Origin: Bacteroidales bacterium
Lineage (GTDB): Bacteria; Bacteroidota; Bacteroidia; Bacteroidales; VadinHA17
Length of the DNA: 64,000 nt
Direction: 5' to 3'
Assembly (NCBI GenBank): GCA_017999895.1
Contig: JAGNKY010000011.1
Span: 1-64,000, forward strand
Part shown: positions 1-8,264 of the stretch, piece after piece
Position numbering within the stretch: the first letter of the stretch is position 1
How the letters are laid out: each line of letters begins with the position of its first letter
Notes under the pieces: generated by a model
The model's database searches: none
Seen by the model: the letters and a program-made list of their open reading frames with translations, nothing else
What the model was told of the DNA's origin: nothing
Program-made: the position numbers and the translations under genes

Positions 1-46
1 AGAACTCAGTTCTTTGACCCATGATAGTTTGTGTTTCGAAAGGCAT
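1..46 (-). CDS. 5' end of a probable IS481-like transposase (cut by window edge)
   Basis: An ATG at 46-44 opens a reading frame that runs off the left edge after 15 codons (MPFETQTIMGQRTEF). This beginning resembles the N-termini of IS481-like transposases, which start M-P-(W/F) followed by a T-x-(V/I)-M-x-(Q/E)-R segment before a helix-turn-helix. That comparison is from memory and rests on very few residues. The upstream side carries a tandem 18-bp repeat (78-118), compatible with an element end. It could also be an unrelated gene start. Confidence 0.4.
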   Translation of the reverse strand, partial: MPFETQTIMGQRTEF

Positions 47-77
47 AACTTTTTCCCATAAATTTACCTTTTTATAT

Positions 78-118
78 TGTATACCATGTGTGTAGATACC
101 TGTATACTATGTGTGTAG
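78..118. repeat. Two direct 18-bp repeats, possible transposase-binding end
   Basis: TGTATACCATGTGTGTAG at 78-95 and TGTATACTATGTGTGTAG at 101-118 differ at one base and are separated by 5 bp. They lie 32-72 bp upstream of the partial transposase-like frame at 1-46. Repeated binding motifs at an IS end are one explanation; an operator is another. No matching inverted end can be seen because the element leaves the window. Confidence 0.6.
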
Positions 119-126
119 GCCAAACA

Positions 127-192
127 GGGAGGCCGGGAGGGGCTAATAAAGGTGCCGGGTGAGGCTAATAAAGAAGGTTGGGAGGGGCTAAT
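127..192. repeat. Three degenerate GGCTAATAAA-type repeat units
   Basis: Three imperfect copies of a unit of roughly 22 bp with core GGGAGGGGCTAATAAA are arranged head to tail between the IS-like end and the stop codon of the WecA-like gene. The same core recurs at 20355-20379, and in degraded form at 24705-24725, so it belongs to a dispersed intergenic repeat family of this genome. Confidence 0.65.
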
Positions 193-1182
193 TTATTTAA
201 AGGGCACTTTCTTATCTACATACCTTGTTATAGAATAGAGGAATAAAAGAGTGATTACGGGGATAATGTATTGCATTACTTTAAATTCGCGGTAAATCAG
301 GATAAACAGAATGATAACTGCATTAATCAGAACAAGGTACATATCTGTTTTTAGATGGGAAGCTCCTGATTGAACAAAACGCTGGTAAACATGTTTTCGG
401 TGAGCCTGGCTCAGCTTCTCCTTGTTTCTCCAGCGCCGGAACAGAGTGAGTGTGGCATCGAACCAGAAGGGAGAGGTAAGCATTATCCAGTTGATAATCG
501 AAAACTTGTAATTGTTGTGGAAATATATTCCGAGAATTACGAGGATAAATCCAAGTTGAGTGCTTCCTATATCTCCCATAAAGATTCTGGCTTTTGGCCA
601 GTTCCAGAATAAAAATCCGGCCACGCAGGCAATAAGAAGTATATTTATTATATTGTTCGAGTAAAAAAACATGACAAGGCTGACGATTATTGCTTCAATA
701 GAGGCAAAGCCATCCACTCCGTCCATGAAATTGAACAGATTGATGAACCATACCATACCAATAATAGCGAAGGGATAAATGAGCAGCGGGTAGTTTATTT
801 CGATTTCAGGCATTATGAGAGGACGAAGTTTTCCAAGAAAGAAAAAGGCTGCAATAGCTGTGCAGAACTGAAATATCAATCTGATTAAGGGACTGAGTTT
901 TATAATATCATCAATAAAGCTTACAACAGCGATTATTATACCGCTCATAAGGGCTAAATAGAGCCCCCTTTCTATTCCCCCGGAAAAAAACAGAACTGTT
1001 ATACCGACATACCACGAAATAACGATAGCCAATCCGCCGCTCCTTGGAACAGGCGCCTGATGCAGGCTTCTTTCACCCGGAATATCATATATTTTATATC
1101 TGATAGCCAGATATCTGAATAGGTAAGTAAGGAGGAAGGAGAAAAGAAAGAAAATTATTATTAATAGAATGATTCTAAACAA
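193..1182 (-). CDS. WecA/WbpL-like polyprenyl-phosphate sugar-1-phosphate transferase
   Basis: A 329-residue, multi-membrane-spanning protein of the MraY/WecA/TagO family. These enzymes move a HexNAc-1-phosphate from a UDP-sugar to undecaprenyl phosphate and so start O-antigen or capsule units. Visible family motifs are the first aspartate pair (FIDDIIK), the NxxNFMDGVDG segment, MGDIGS and the cytoplasmic HRKHVYQR loop. Length and hydrophobic pattern are normal for WecA/WbpL. It reads in the same direction as the polysaccharide locus but is cut off from it by the dead IS at 1282-2352. The exact sugar cannot be told; UDP-GlcNAc, QuiNAc or FucNAc derivatives are all possible. Confidence 0.9.
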   Translation of the reverse strand: MFRIILLIIIFFLFSFLLTYLFRYLAIRYKIYDIPGERSLHQAPVPRSGGLAIVISWYVGITVLFFSGGIERGLYLALMSGIIIAVVSFIDDIIKLSPLIRLIFQFCTAIAAFFFLGKLRPLIMPEIEINYPLLIYPFAIIGMVWFINLFNFMDGVDGFASIEAIIVSLVMFFYSNNIINILLIACVAGFLFWNWPKARIFMGDIGSTQLGFILVILGIYFHNNYKFSIINWIMLTSPFWFDATLTLFRRWRNKEKLSQAHRKHVYQRFVQSGASHLKTDMYLVLINAVIILFILIYREFKVMQYIIPVITLLFLYSITRYVDKKVPFK

Positions 1183-1272
1183 AAGAAAATATTTTTTAAT
1201 CTTATGTACTCTAAATTTTGTCCAATTATTATGACTGAGGAAATTGTATGTGTTCTTAACAAAATAAAAATT

Positions 1273-1281
1273 TATAGATTT
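1273..1281. repeat. Left target-site duplication of the IS1595-like element
   Basis: TATAGATTT lies directly outside the left terminal repeat and is repeated exactly at 2352-2360 outside the right one. Eight of these bases (ATAGATTT) fit the 8-bp duplication typical of IS1595-family elements; the ninth may be chance. Confidence 0.75.
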
Positions 1282-2352
1282 GGCTAAGTTTAAATATACG
1301 ACTTAATTATTTTTTTTGTGAAAACAATATGCGTAATGGGCATAGAAGAATTAATAACGAGTTTTTAACAACTCGGTGTAGAGAAACAACATGAAATTGT
1401 AAATGAGTTATACAGGTATCTTACCATTGGAGGGGCAGGTATTTCTGCAGCAAAAGGTGGAACTGATAAATTACTTGGTGAGAAGTGTCCTCATTGTGGC
1501 AGTAAATCATACTATGCTAATGGCCGGTTAAAAGGAGTTCAGAGGTATCGGTGCAAAGAGTGCGGTAAATACTTTAATGAATCTACTGGTAATGCACTTG
1601 AGGCTTTGCACAAAAAGTAGAAGTTTAGCAAGTATTTATGGTGTATGTTCATGGGCTACTCCATACGAAAATGTGCAAGTGAGACAGGGATAAGCATACC
1701 CACTTCGTTTAGCTGGCGTCATAAGATACTTGGGTCATTGTCTTCGATATCTGATGATGACTTTAGGTTTGTCTGTGAGAGTGATGATATCTTTTTTCTT
1801 TATAGTGAGAAGGGAAGCAGATATCTTGACAGAAAGCCCAGGCGCCGGGGAGGAAAAGCAGGTACAGCAGGTATAGGTAAAGATCATGTTGCTATAATAG
1901 TGACATGTGACAGAGTGCGAAGTCAGGCCATGCAGGTGTCAGGACGAGGCAGAATATGCCAGAAAGATATAGAGAAAGCCCTTGTGGGGAAGATCCGCAA
2001 GGATACGGTCTTTTTGTACAGACGCTCACCAGAGATACAGTGCCTTTGCAAAAACCCAGCAGTTGGAGCATCATAAGATAAAAGTTGGCTCCAAAGGATA
2101 CACGAAAGATCAGGTTTTTCATGTGCAAACGGTTAACAGTAAAGTCAGCAGGTTAAAAACATGTATCAGGGACTTCAACGGAGTGTCAACGAAGTATCTC
2201 CAGAATTATCTCAACTCGTTTATTACTCTTGAGAAGATAAGAGACAAGGAATTGCCTTTGAGGACGTTTGCATTCCTTGCCACAAGCAGATCTGTCCTGA
2301 TACCAGAATTGAAGATAGCCTTATTAAATCATTCCTAAATTTAAACACAGCT
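1282..2352 (+). mobile_element. IS1595-family insertion sequence, inactivated
   Basis: An element of about 1.07 kb bounded by imperfect inverted repeats: GCTAAGTTTAAATATA at 1283-1298, and 2336-2351, which reads GCTGTGTTTAAATTTA on the minus strand (13 of 16 positions agree). Direct repeats TATAGATTT flank both ends, so insertion by transposition is well supported. It carries one transposase gene with three disabling mutations. It sits between the O-antigen ligase-like gene and the WecA-like gene and is transcribed against both. The length fits the IS1595 family. Confidence 0.85.
1336..2338 (+). pseudogene. IS1595-family transposase, broken by two stops and a frameshift
   Basis: Joined translation gives a typical IS1595 transposase: an N-terminal zinc ribbon (CPHCGS...CKECGK, 1477-1572), then an ISXO2-type DDE domain with the segment FFLYSEKGSR, an RKPRRRGGK basic patch and, in the next frame, TDAHQRYSAFAK and the C-terminal FNGVSTKYLQNYLN block. 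The lesions are a TAA at 1366-1368, a TAG at 1618-1620, and one extra T in the five-T run at 2011-2015. That T moves the last third (TDAHQRYSAF onward) into another frame. The glutamate usually found two residues before the first catalytic Asp is also present as ESD rather than EAD. It cannot make active transposase. Confidence 0.88.
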
Positions 2353-2436
2353 ATAGATTTTAAAATTCATAAATAAATGAGTGTCTAAAATATTTTCTTC
2401 ATTATTTTGACATGTAACATCTTTGGAAGCGAAAAC

Positions 2437-4530
2437 TTACTTTGTATGATAAAAATGAATGAGAAAAGGAAGGATTACAAAAAATCCCATTACTGGAGGA
2501 TCAAATGGATTGCTACCACTAAAAAAGGTAAAGAAAAAAGTAATTATGAAGAAAATGAATAACAGGGGGTATTCTTTAATATACTTGATATAATAATAGA
2601 AGACTTGGGAAATAAAAAAAATATAAATTAAAAGGCCTACGATTCCAGAATATAGTAAAATATGTAAAAAGGGATTATGAGGATAATAAGTTTTAGTTCT
2701 GTCTCCTGTAAAACAAGCTCCATACCAGTTTAAAAAATTAAAACCACCTCCAAAAATTTTTTTTACCCAGTTATATTCTTTATTAAAAATTTCAAAAGCA
2801 AAATTCCATAAGACTATTCTGTCTTCAGCAAAATTATCTTTTGGTTTTGAAAATATCAATTTAGATTTAAAACCATGATATGTTGTATCTTCAGATACTA
2901 TTTTAGAGATCCAATTACGTATAGGATCATTATAAATTATAAAAAAGGATTTAATATTCAATTCTTTTAAAAGAATACCAGATTGAAATATCTCATTACC
3001 GATTTTCCCTTCCGATTTGATATTTTTTATATTGATTTTAGAAGGTATTAACTTAGACTTGTTAAATTGTTTATTTATATTTTCATTAGAATTATATTTT
3101 ACAGCACTTTGAATTTCAGGATACGCAAAAATAACATGGCCCTTTAGCTTTGAAAAATCTTTAACCCCACTCTTTGCCATATATAAATTTATTGATATCT
3201 TTCCTTTATTACAACTTATTGGAAGTTCAAGTTTTTGCCAGCTGCCTTTATTATTTAAATCGAAGTATTTATCTGGATTAGATTTGACAGAACCTATAAT
3301 TCGAATAGCAACCGCATCGCCATCAAAATCATTAGATACATAACAGAACACTGAAATAATCAACGAATCCCCTTCATCAACTTTCTCATTCTTTATCTCT
3401 AAAAAATAATAAGAATGAACTTGAGATGCGAATCCTAAACATGTACTATCCAACAAGTATCCTTTTGCACCTTTAGGTACAATATCTACATTATTGCCAC
3501 ACAAATTTTTGACAATTTTGTAGTTCCCATTGCCTGGCGATGTTTCAGGATCCTTTGGATCAAAAACAGGATCCCATATTTTAGAATATACATAATCTTC
3601 AGTAAAATCTTTACTTAAAAAATGGATGTATCTTGTTAAAGTACTGCTTAGCTTATTTTTTGTAAAGGAAATATTTTTTACTCCTATTGCCTCTAAGGCT
3701 TTGTTTTTAAAATAAATAGATGTAGTGCTAAATACTATTACTAATAACAATAACGTAGAGAAAAAAGTTAAAATAAAATATTTTGAATTTTTACAAAATT
3801 GTTTTAATTTTAAATTATTGCTAAACAAATTATATACTTGAATTATAATAACAAAAATTAGTATTGAGGAAAAAACAAATACTCCACGTCTTGAACCTGA
3901 CAACAAAAAGCTTATAGAAAATAATAATAAAATTATATTACTAACTAATAATTTTAATTTTGATGTTTTTTCCAAATAGTAACTTAAGATTGCCAGCATC
4001 CCGAAAATAACAGGTAATAAAGCAAAATTACGATCAACCGAGGCCTTATATGGATTTATATATGTTAGATTGAAATATTCAACATAAGTCAATGAGTAGA
4101 TAAAATAATAAATCCTCTCAATAGATATTATTATTGCAAAAACTATTATCAGATTGATAAAGTATTTATAAAAAAGCCTGAAATCATCAGTATTATTTAT
4201 GAAAATATTCAATACTAAGGCACTGGCTAATAGAAAAAAAATATCAATAATTTCTTTTACTACTATCAAATAAATTTTATCTGATAGAAAGAAAGCAATA
4301 ATTAAGTATAAAATTAAAATTATAGATAATGTTAAACTCTTTAAAAGATTCTTTGAGTTTTCTAATATTCTGTCTTTATAATTAATTGAGATATAGACAT
4401 AAATGCCTCCAAAAATCAAAATGAACAGATATTTAAAGAATGGGATTGATGTACGTGTTAAATAAAACAAAATACAAAGAGTAGCAAAGAATATTTCACT
4501 TCTTTTCTTATCTATGCTAAATGATATCAT
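2437..4530 (-). CDS. O-antigen ligase/polymerase-like membrane protein with a large extracytoplasmic domain
   Basis: This 697-residue protein has about nine N-terminal membrane helices (residues ~10-270), a hydrophilic region of roughly 300 residues (~275-570), then further helices with the motif YPHNPFLHILLYSG. An H-N-x-x-L segment of this kind marks the WaaL/O-antigen ligase fold and its periplasmic catalytic loop; SGSRRG at the end of the first helix block is also usual. Ordinary members are about 400-450 residues, so the central block is an insertion. Its alternating hydrophobic pattern and W/Y-rich strands suggest a beta-sandwich resembling carbohydrate-binding modules; that part is inference. 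It could ligate the glycan to lipid A core or another carrier, or polymerise it. EpsG at 13300-14346 is the better polymerase candidate. Confidence 0.75.
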   Translation of the reverse strand: MISFSIDKKRSEIFFATLCILFYLTRTSIPFFKYLFILIFGGIYVYISINYKDRILENSKNLLKSLTLSIILILYLIIAFFLSDKIYLIVVKEIIDIFFLLASALVLNIFINNTDDFRLFYKYFINLIIVFAIIISIERIYYFIYSLTYVEYFNLTYINPYKASVDRNFALLPVIFGMLAILSYYLEKTSKLKLLVSNIILLLFSISFLLSGSRRGVFVFSSILIFVIIIQVYNLFSNNLKLKQFCKNSKYFILTFFSTLLLLVIVFSTTSIYFKNKALEAIGVKNISFTKNKLSSTLTRYIHFLSKDFTEDYVYSKIWDPVFDPKDPETSPGNGNYKIVKNLCGNNVDIVPKGAKGYLLDSTCLGFASQVHSYYFLEIKNEKVDEGDSLIISVFCYVSNDFDGDAVAIRIIGSVKSNPDKYFDLNNKGSWQKLELPISCNKGKISINLYMAKSGVKDFSKLKGHVIFAYPEIQSAVKYNSNENINKQFNKSKLIPSKINIKNIKSEGKIGNEIFQSGILLKELNIKSFFIIYNDPIRNWISKIVSEDTTYHGFKSKLIFSKPKDNFAEDRIVLWNFAFEIFNKEYNWVKKIFGGGFNFLNWYGACFTGDRTKTYYPHNPFLHILLYSGIVGLLIYIFFISQVFYYYIKYIKEYPLLFIFFIITFFFTFFSGSNPFDPPVMGFFVILPFLIHFYHTK

Positions 4531-4570
4531 TCGTTCACTTTAAGATAAAACCAAAAAATTTGATAGTTCT

Positions 4571-5791
4571 TTATTTTCTATCTTTTATTTTGCAATACGA
4601 ATCAATTACTACATCTGCTATATAATCTACCATTTTTGTACTCAATTGAGGATAAATTGGAAGCGAAATTTCACAACAATAACAAGAATATGCTATAGGA
4701 AAATTATCAATTGAATAACCTTCATCTTTAAAATATTTGAATAACGGCAGAGGTATAAAATGAACATTAACCGAAACATCCTTTTTGGATATTTCTTCTA
4801 TCATTAAATCTCTCATTTTTTCAGAAAATCCCCTAATTCTTAGAGCAAAAATATGGTATGAAGTTTCTTTATCTATATTATGTAAAGGCGGGATAATAGC
4901 CCAATCATGCATCTGAAAACGGTTTGCATATCTCATGGCTATTCTTTTTCTTTCAGGTAGAAGTTGATTCTTGTACTTTCTTATTTGAGCCAATCCGATT
5001 GCTGCACAAATATCGGGCATATTCATTTTAAAGCCTGGAAGAATAATGTCATAACGCCAATTGCCAACAACATTTTTAGAATATGCATCTTTAGTTTGAC
5101 CATTTAATGACATTAATCGCATACTGGCAATTACTTCTTCCCCCAAAAAAATATCAGGAAGTGATAGACATATTATTCCACCCTCAGCTGTTGTTACATT
5201 TTTCACAGCGTGTAAAGAAAAAACTGAAATATCTGTAATTGAACCTGACGGTTTATTTTTATAAACTGCGCCTAATGAATGTGCCGCATCACTTAAAATA
5301 AGAATTCTTCCAAGTTTTGCCTGTATTTCATTATGAGGAGTAAATAAGCTAGAGATATGAGTATCAGTAACAACACTTAATATTTCATCATAATCACAAG
5401 GCCATCCTGCAAAATCTACAGGAATAATAGCCTTTGTTGAATGATTTATTAATTTTTTTATTGATTCAACATCAATATTGAAATCATTATTTACGTCAAC
5501 CAAAACTGGCTTCGCTCCTGTATGAAATACAGCTAATGCAGTGGCAGCATACGTATAGGCTGGAACGATGACCTCATCCCCAGGCCCAATTCCAAACCAC
5601 TTCATTGCAAGATAAAGACCTGAAGTAGCTGAATTTACACATAAAGTATTTTTAATTGAAACAAATCTAGCGATTTCATCTTCAAGGGATTTGACTTTTG
5701 GTCCTGTAGTAATCCATCCAGATTTTAATGTATCTTCTACTTCATTTAATACATCCTGATCAATATAAGGAGGAGAAAAGGGAATTTTCAT
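4571..5791 (-). CDS. DegT/DnrJ/EryC1/StrS-family sugar aminotransferase
   Basis: A 406-residue fold-type I PLP enzyme. It shows the family start (SGWITTGPKVKSLE), the substrate and cofactor segment PAYTYAATALAV, the SDAAHSLGA cofactor aspartate and the Schiff-base lysine in FSLHAVKNVTTAEGG. Members transfer an amino group from glutamate to a keto-sugar nucleotide, usually the 4-keto-6-deoxy product of a dehydratase such as the one at 21412-23325. About 15-20 extra residues lie between the GWPCDYDEI and LSDAAH segments (around THISSLFTPHNEIQAK), perhaps a lineage-specific loop. It lies 33 bp downstream of the WbuB-like glycosyltransferase gene, in the same operon. The sugar is not identified. 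Confidence 0.9.
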   Translation of the reverse strand: MKIPFSPPYIDQDVLNEVEDTLKSGWITTGPKVKSLEDEIARFVSIKNTLCVNSATSGLYLAMKWFGIGPGDEVIVPAYTYAATALAVFHTGAKPVLVDVNNDFNIDVESIKKLINHSTKAIIPVDFAGWPCDYDEILSVVTDTHISSLFTPHNEIQAKLGRILILSDAAHSLGAVYKNKPSGSITDISVFSLHAVKNVTTAEGGIICLSLPDIFLGEEVIASMRLMSLNGQTKDAYSKNVVGNWRYDIILPGFKMNMPDICAAIGLAQIRKYKNQLLPERKRIAMRYANRFQMHDWAIIPPLHNIDKETSYHIFALRIRGFSEKMRDLMIEEISKKDVSVNVHFIPLPLFKYFKDEGYSIDNFPIAYSCYCCEISLPIYPQLSTKMVDYIADVVIDSYCKIKDRK

Positions 5792-5824
5792 ATATTAGTT
5801 CTATTAAAAATTGAATAAAAAATA

Positions 5825-7066
5825 TTATTTTCCCTGACAAACCTTTTTTATTACATTTAAAAAGTTATTAACTAAAATATTATATGAGTGTTTCTCAATA
5901 ACGTATTCCTTCCCGTTATTGCCCATTTGTTCACGTTCTTCATGAGCTAGTGATTTGATTTTAAGTATTGCTGATGATATCTCCTCAACGTTTTCGGGTT
6001 CGACGTACACACCGCAATTCGCATCTTTTACAATATTATTACCTGCATCAATTGCCTGAACTATTGGTTTCCCTGCCATCATGTAATCAAACAATTTATT
6101 TGGACTAATACCGAACCTAAATAAAGGCTGTCGTTTAAGTCCTATATAAAGAATATCAATCATTTCTAAAAAAGATGGAATTGATTTTTTAGAGATAGGA
6201 TCCAGAAAATACAAATTATTAAGTTGTAAAATGTTCGCCTTTCTTTTTAGATTTTCCTTTTCTGAACCTGATCCTACAAGAAAAAAAACTATATCTTCAT
6301 TCTTTAATAAATTAGCTACATCAATTAAACAATCTAGAGCATTTGCAACACCATGAGAGCCAGTATATGCTACTAAGGTTTTACCTTGTAATTTCAACAT
6401 TTTAATTATGCTCTCATATTCAAATGGAATATCCTCTTTATTTTCCCACTCATCAATATTTATTCCATTCGGTATGTAATTGAATTTTTCAGAGGTTAGC
6501 CCATGTAAAACCATATAATTTAATGAATTTGGCAACAAACTTATTACTGAGTCACAATGTTTATATGCATAATTTTCAGCCCATTGCATTACAATAATAA
6601 AAGGATGATATTTTGAGTATCCTCCCAGCTCAATTGGTGTTAACGGCCACAGGTCCCCAACTTCATATATTATTTTTGCATTTGCTTTTCTGGCAATCCT
6701 ATAACATCCTGAGAAATCCAACGGAGTTACACCTGAAGCAATAACTACGTCCGGATTTATTTCTTTTGCTATCCGTCCGGCATATATCCAAAGTTTTAAA
6801 TTATATAAAAAAATATGCATGACTCTTTTAAAGCCATTCCCATTATATGAAGGAGTTTTTATCCACTTGTAATGTATTCCATCTATAATTTCATCGGTGA
6901 ACGTACTTTTAACTCTTGGATTTATATACCTTAAATGAGAAAAAGAGGCAGCCAAAATAAATACTTCATGACCTCGTTTTATAAATTCGCAACTGAATTG
7001 ATAAATTCTATATGCCATGCCATGATGACTTGATCCTGCTAAATCAGATTCATACAAAATTCTCAT
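5825..7066 (-). CDS. WbuB-like GT4 glycosyltransferase
   Basis: A 413-residue, two-Rossmann GT-B protein of glycosyltransferase family 4. The opening MRILYESDLAGSSHHGMAYR and the C-terminal donor-site block FGISPNKLFDYMMAGKPIV match the family pattern (E/S-P-x-K-x-x-D-Y-M-A-x-G-x-P). WbuB members often move an N-acetyl-6-deoxyhexosamine such as FucNAc or QuiNAc, which fits the WbpM-like dehydratase and aminotransferases here, but the donor is inferred. It stays cytoplasmic at the inner membrane. It is 16 bp downstream of the ATP-grasp gene and ahead of the aminotransferase gene. Confidence 0.85.
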   Translation of the reverse strand: MRILYESDLAGSSHHGMAYRIYQFSCEFIKRGHEVFILAASFSHLRYINPRVKSTFTDEIIDGIHYKWIKTPSYNGNGFKRVMHIFLYNLKLWIYAGRIAKEINPDVVIASGVTPLDFSGCYRIARKANAKIIYEVGDLWPLTPIELGGYSKYHPFIIVMQWAENYAYKHCDSVISLLPNSLNYMVLHGLTSEKFNYIPNGINIDEWENKEDIPFEYESIIKMLKLQGKTLVAYTGSHGVANALDCLIDVANLLKNEDIVFFLVGSGSEKENLKRKANILQLNNLYFLDPISKKSIPSFLEMIDILYIGLKRQPLFRFGISPNKLFDYMMAGKPIVQAIDAGNNIVKDANCGVYVEPENVEEISSAILKIKSLAHEEREQMGNNGKEYVIEKHSYNILVNNFLNVIKKVCQGK

Positions 7067-7082
7067 TTATCTAAAAATCTTT

Positions 7083-8264
7083 TTATTGAGTTATCACTTT
7101 AACTTTTTTAATAATTTTTTCACATAATCTGATAGCTTCCAAGGGTGTATTAGACTGACAAATTACATATCCTACTCTATCGTTGCTGCTTTGAATTGAT
7201 TTAATAATATCGCCCTTTTGTTTTACTATCTCGAAATGTTTTACAGAATTATTTCTATTTAATATATCAAATCCTTTTATTTCCTTTAATATTCCTTCTC
7301 TGGAGTTTAAGTAACGAATAGCCACGCCTTTATCGAGTTTCTTTTCAATATCAGGTGACTGACCTAAGGCCAATTGAATGGATGCCTTAACCATATCAAT
7401 GCCTGTAGATAACGGAACTAAATGTGTTGTTATACAATCACCACCAAGACGTGCACCAAGTTCAACAAGTTTTGGACCATTATGTGTAACTTTTATTTCC
7501 ACGTGAGAAGGACTGTTATCTATCTCGATAGCTTTAACAGCTTTTATAGCAACTTCCTTAATCTTCTCAACTGTTTCAAATGGTAATAACGAAGGCTGAG
7601 AATGTCCCATCTCAACAAAATAGGGTGGTCCAGTTGTAATTTTGTCAGTCACTGCCAGAACAGAAGATTTGCCATTGTAAGTTATTATTTCGACACTTAC
7701 TTCTGGTCCCTGCATATATTCTTCAACCAGTACTAATCCTGAATTAGAAAATGCTTTAGCGTAATCATAACCTTTATCTGCTTTCTCCTTATCATTAACC
7801 AAAATTACTCCTCTGCTGCCAGAGGAATCATTTGGTTTCAGAATAAAAGGTGGCCAGATGGTCTTCAATAGATTTTCAAATTCAATTTTTGATGAGACCA
7901 CTTTAAACCATGGAATTGGTACTTCATAATCTTTGAAACATTCCATCATAGCCACTTTATCTGTAGCATTTAATGCAACTTTTGAGGAAATGCCTGGTAA
8001 TCCGAGACATTCATTTACAGAAGCGACCGATCGTACAGGCATATCCGTAGCAAGTGTCATCACACCATCCGGCAAAAAATCTCTTGCTAATCTTACAATA
8101 CCATCTATATCGTTGGTACTTACCTGAAAAAATTTATCAGCTATTTTTCTGCCAGGAGCCGAAGGGTCTCGATCAACAACGCCGACATAAAGTCCAAGAT
8201 CTTTAGCCGTTTGTATTGCAGGCAACTGTAAAATGCTACCCCCTATAATAAGAAACCTCTGCAT
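7083..8264 (-). CDS. ATP-grasp carboxylate-amine ligase
   Basis: A 393-residue ATP-grasp enzyme. Residues 1-100 form a Rossmann-like N-domain (IIGGSILQLPAIQTAK, VVDRDPSAPG). The central ATP-grasp domain has the lysine FILKPNDSSGSRGV and the metal-binding segments VEEYMQGPEVSVE and KLVELGARLGGD. It joins a carboxylate to an amine through an acyl-phosphate. In a glycan locus with two PLP enzymes it probably attaches an amino acid or other acid to an amino sugar. It is more like PurK/carbamoyl-phosphate-synthase-type ligases and L-amino acid ligases than like D-Ala ligase. The start codon abuts the neighbouring PLP gene's stop (0 bp), showing tight coupling. Substrates cannot be read from the sequence. 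Confidence 0.85.
   Translation of the reverse strand: MQRFLIIGGSILQLPAIQTAKDLGLYVGVVDRDPSAPGRKIADKFFQVSTNDIDGIVRLARDFLPDGVMTLATDMPVRSVASVNECLGLPGISSKVALNATDKVAMMECFKDYEVPIPWFKVVSSKIEFENLLKTIWPPFILKPNDSSGSRGVILVNDKEKADKGYDYAKAFSNSGLVLVEEYMQGPEVSVEIITYNGKSSVLAVTDKITTGPPYFVEMGHSQPSLLPFETVEKIKEVAIKAVKAIEIDNSPSHVEIKVTHNGPKLVELGARLGGDCITTHLVPLSTGIDMVKASIQLALGQSPDIEKKLDKGVAIRYLNSREGILKEIKGFDILNRNNSVKHFEIVKQKGDIIKSIQSSNDRVGYVICQSNTPLEAIRLCEKIIKKVKVITQ

Noticed and set aside
370..612. 80-residue plus-strand frame
   Set aside because: It is antisense to the WecA-like gene, whose motifs cover the whole stretch; no family resemblance in the shadow frame.
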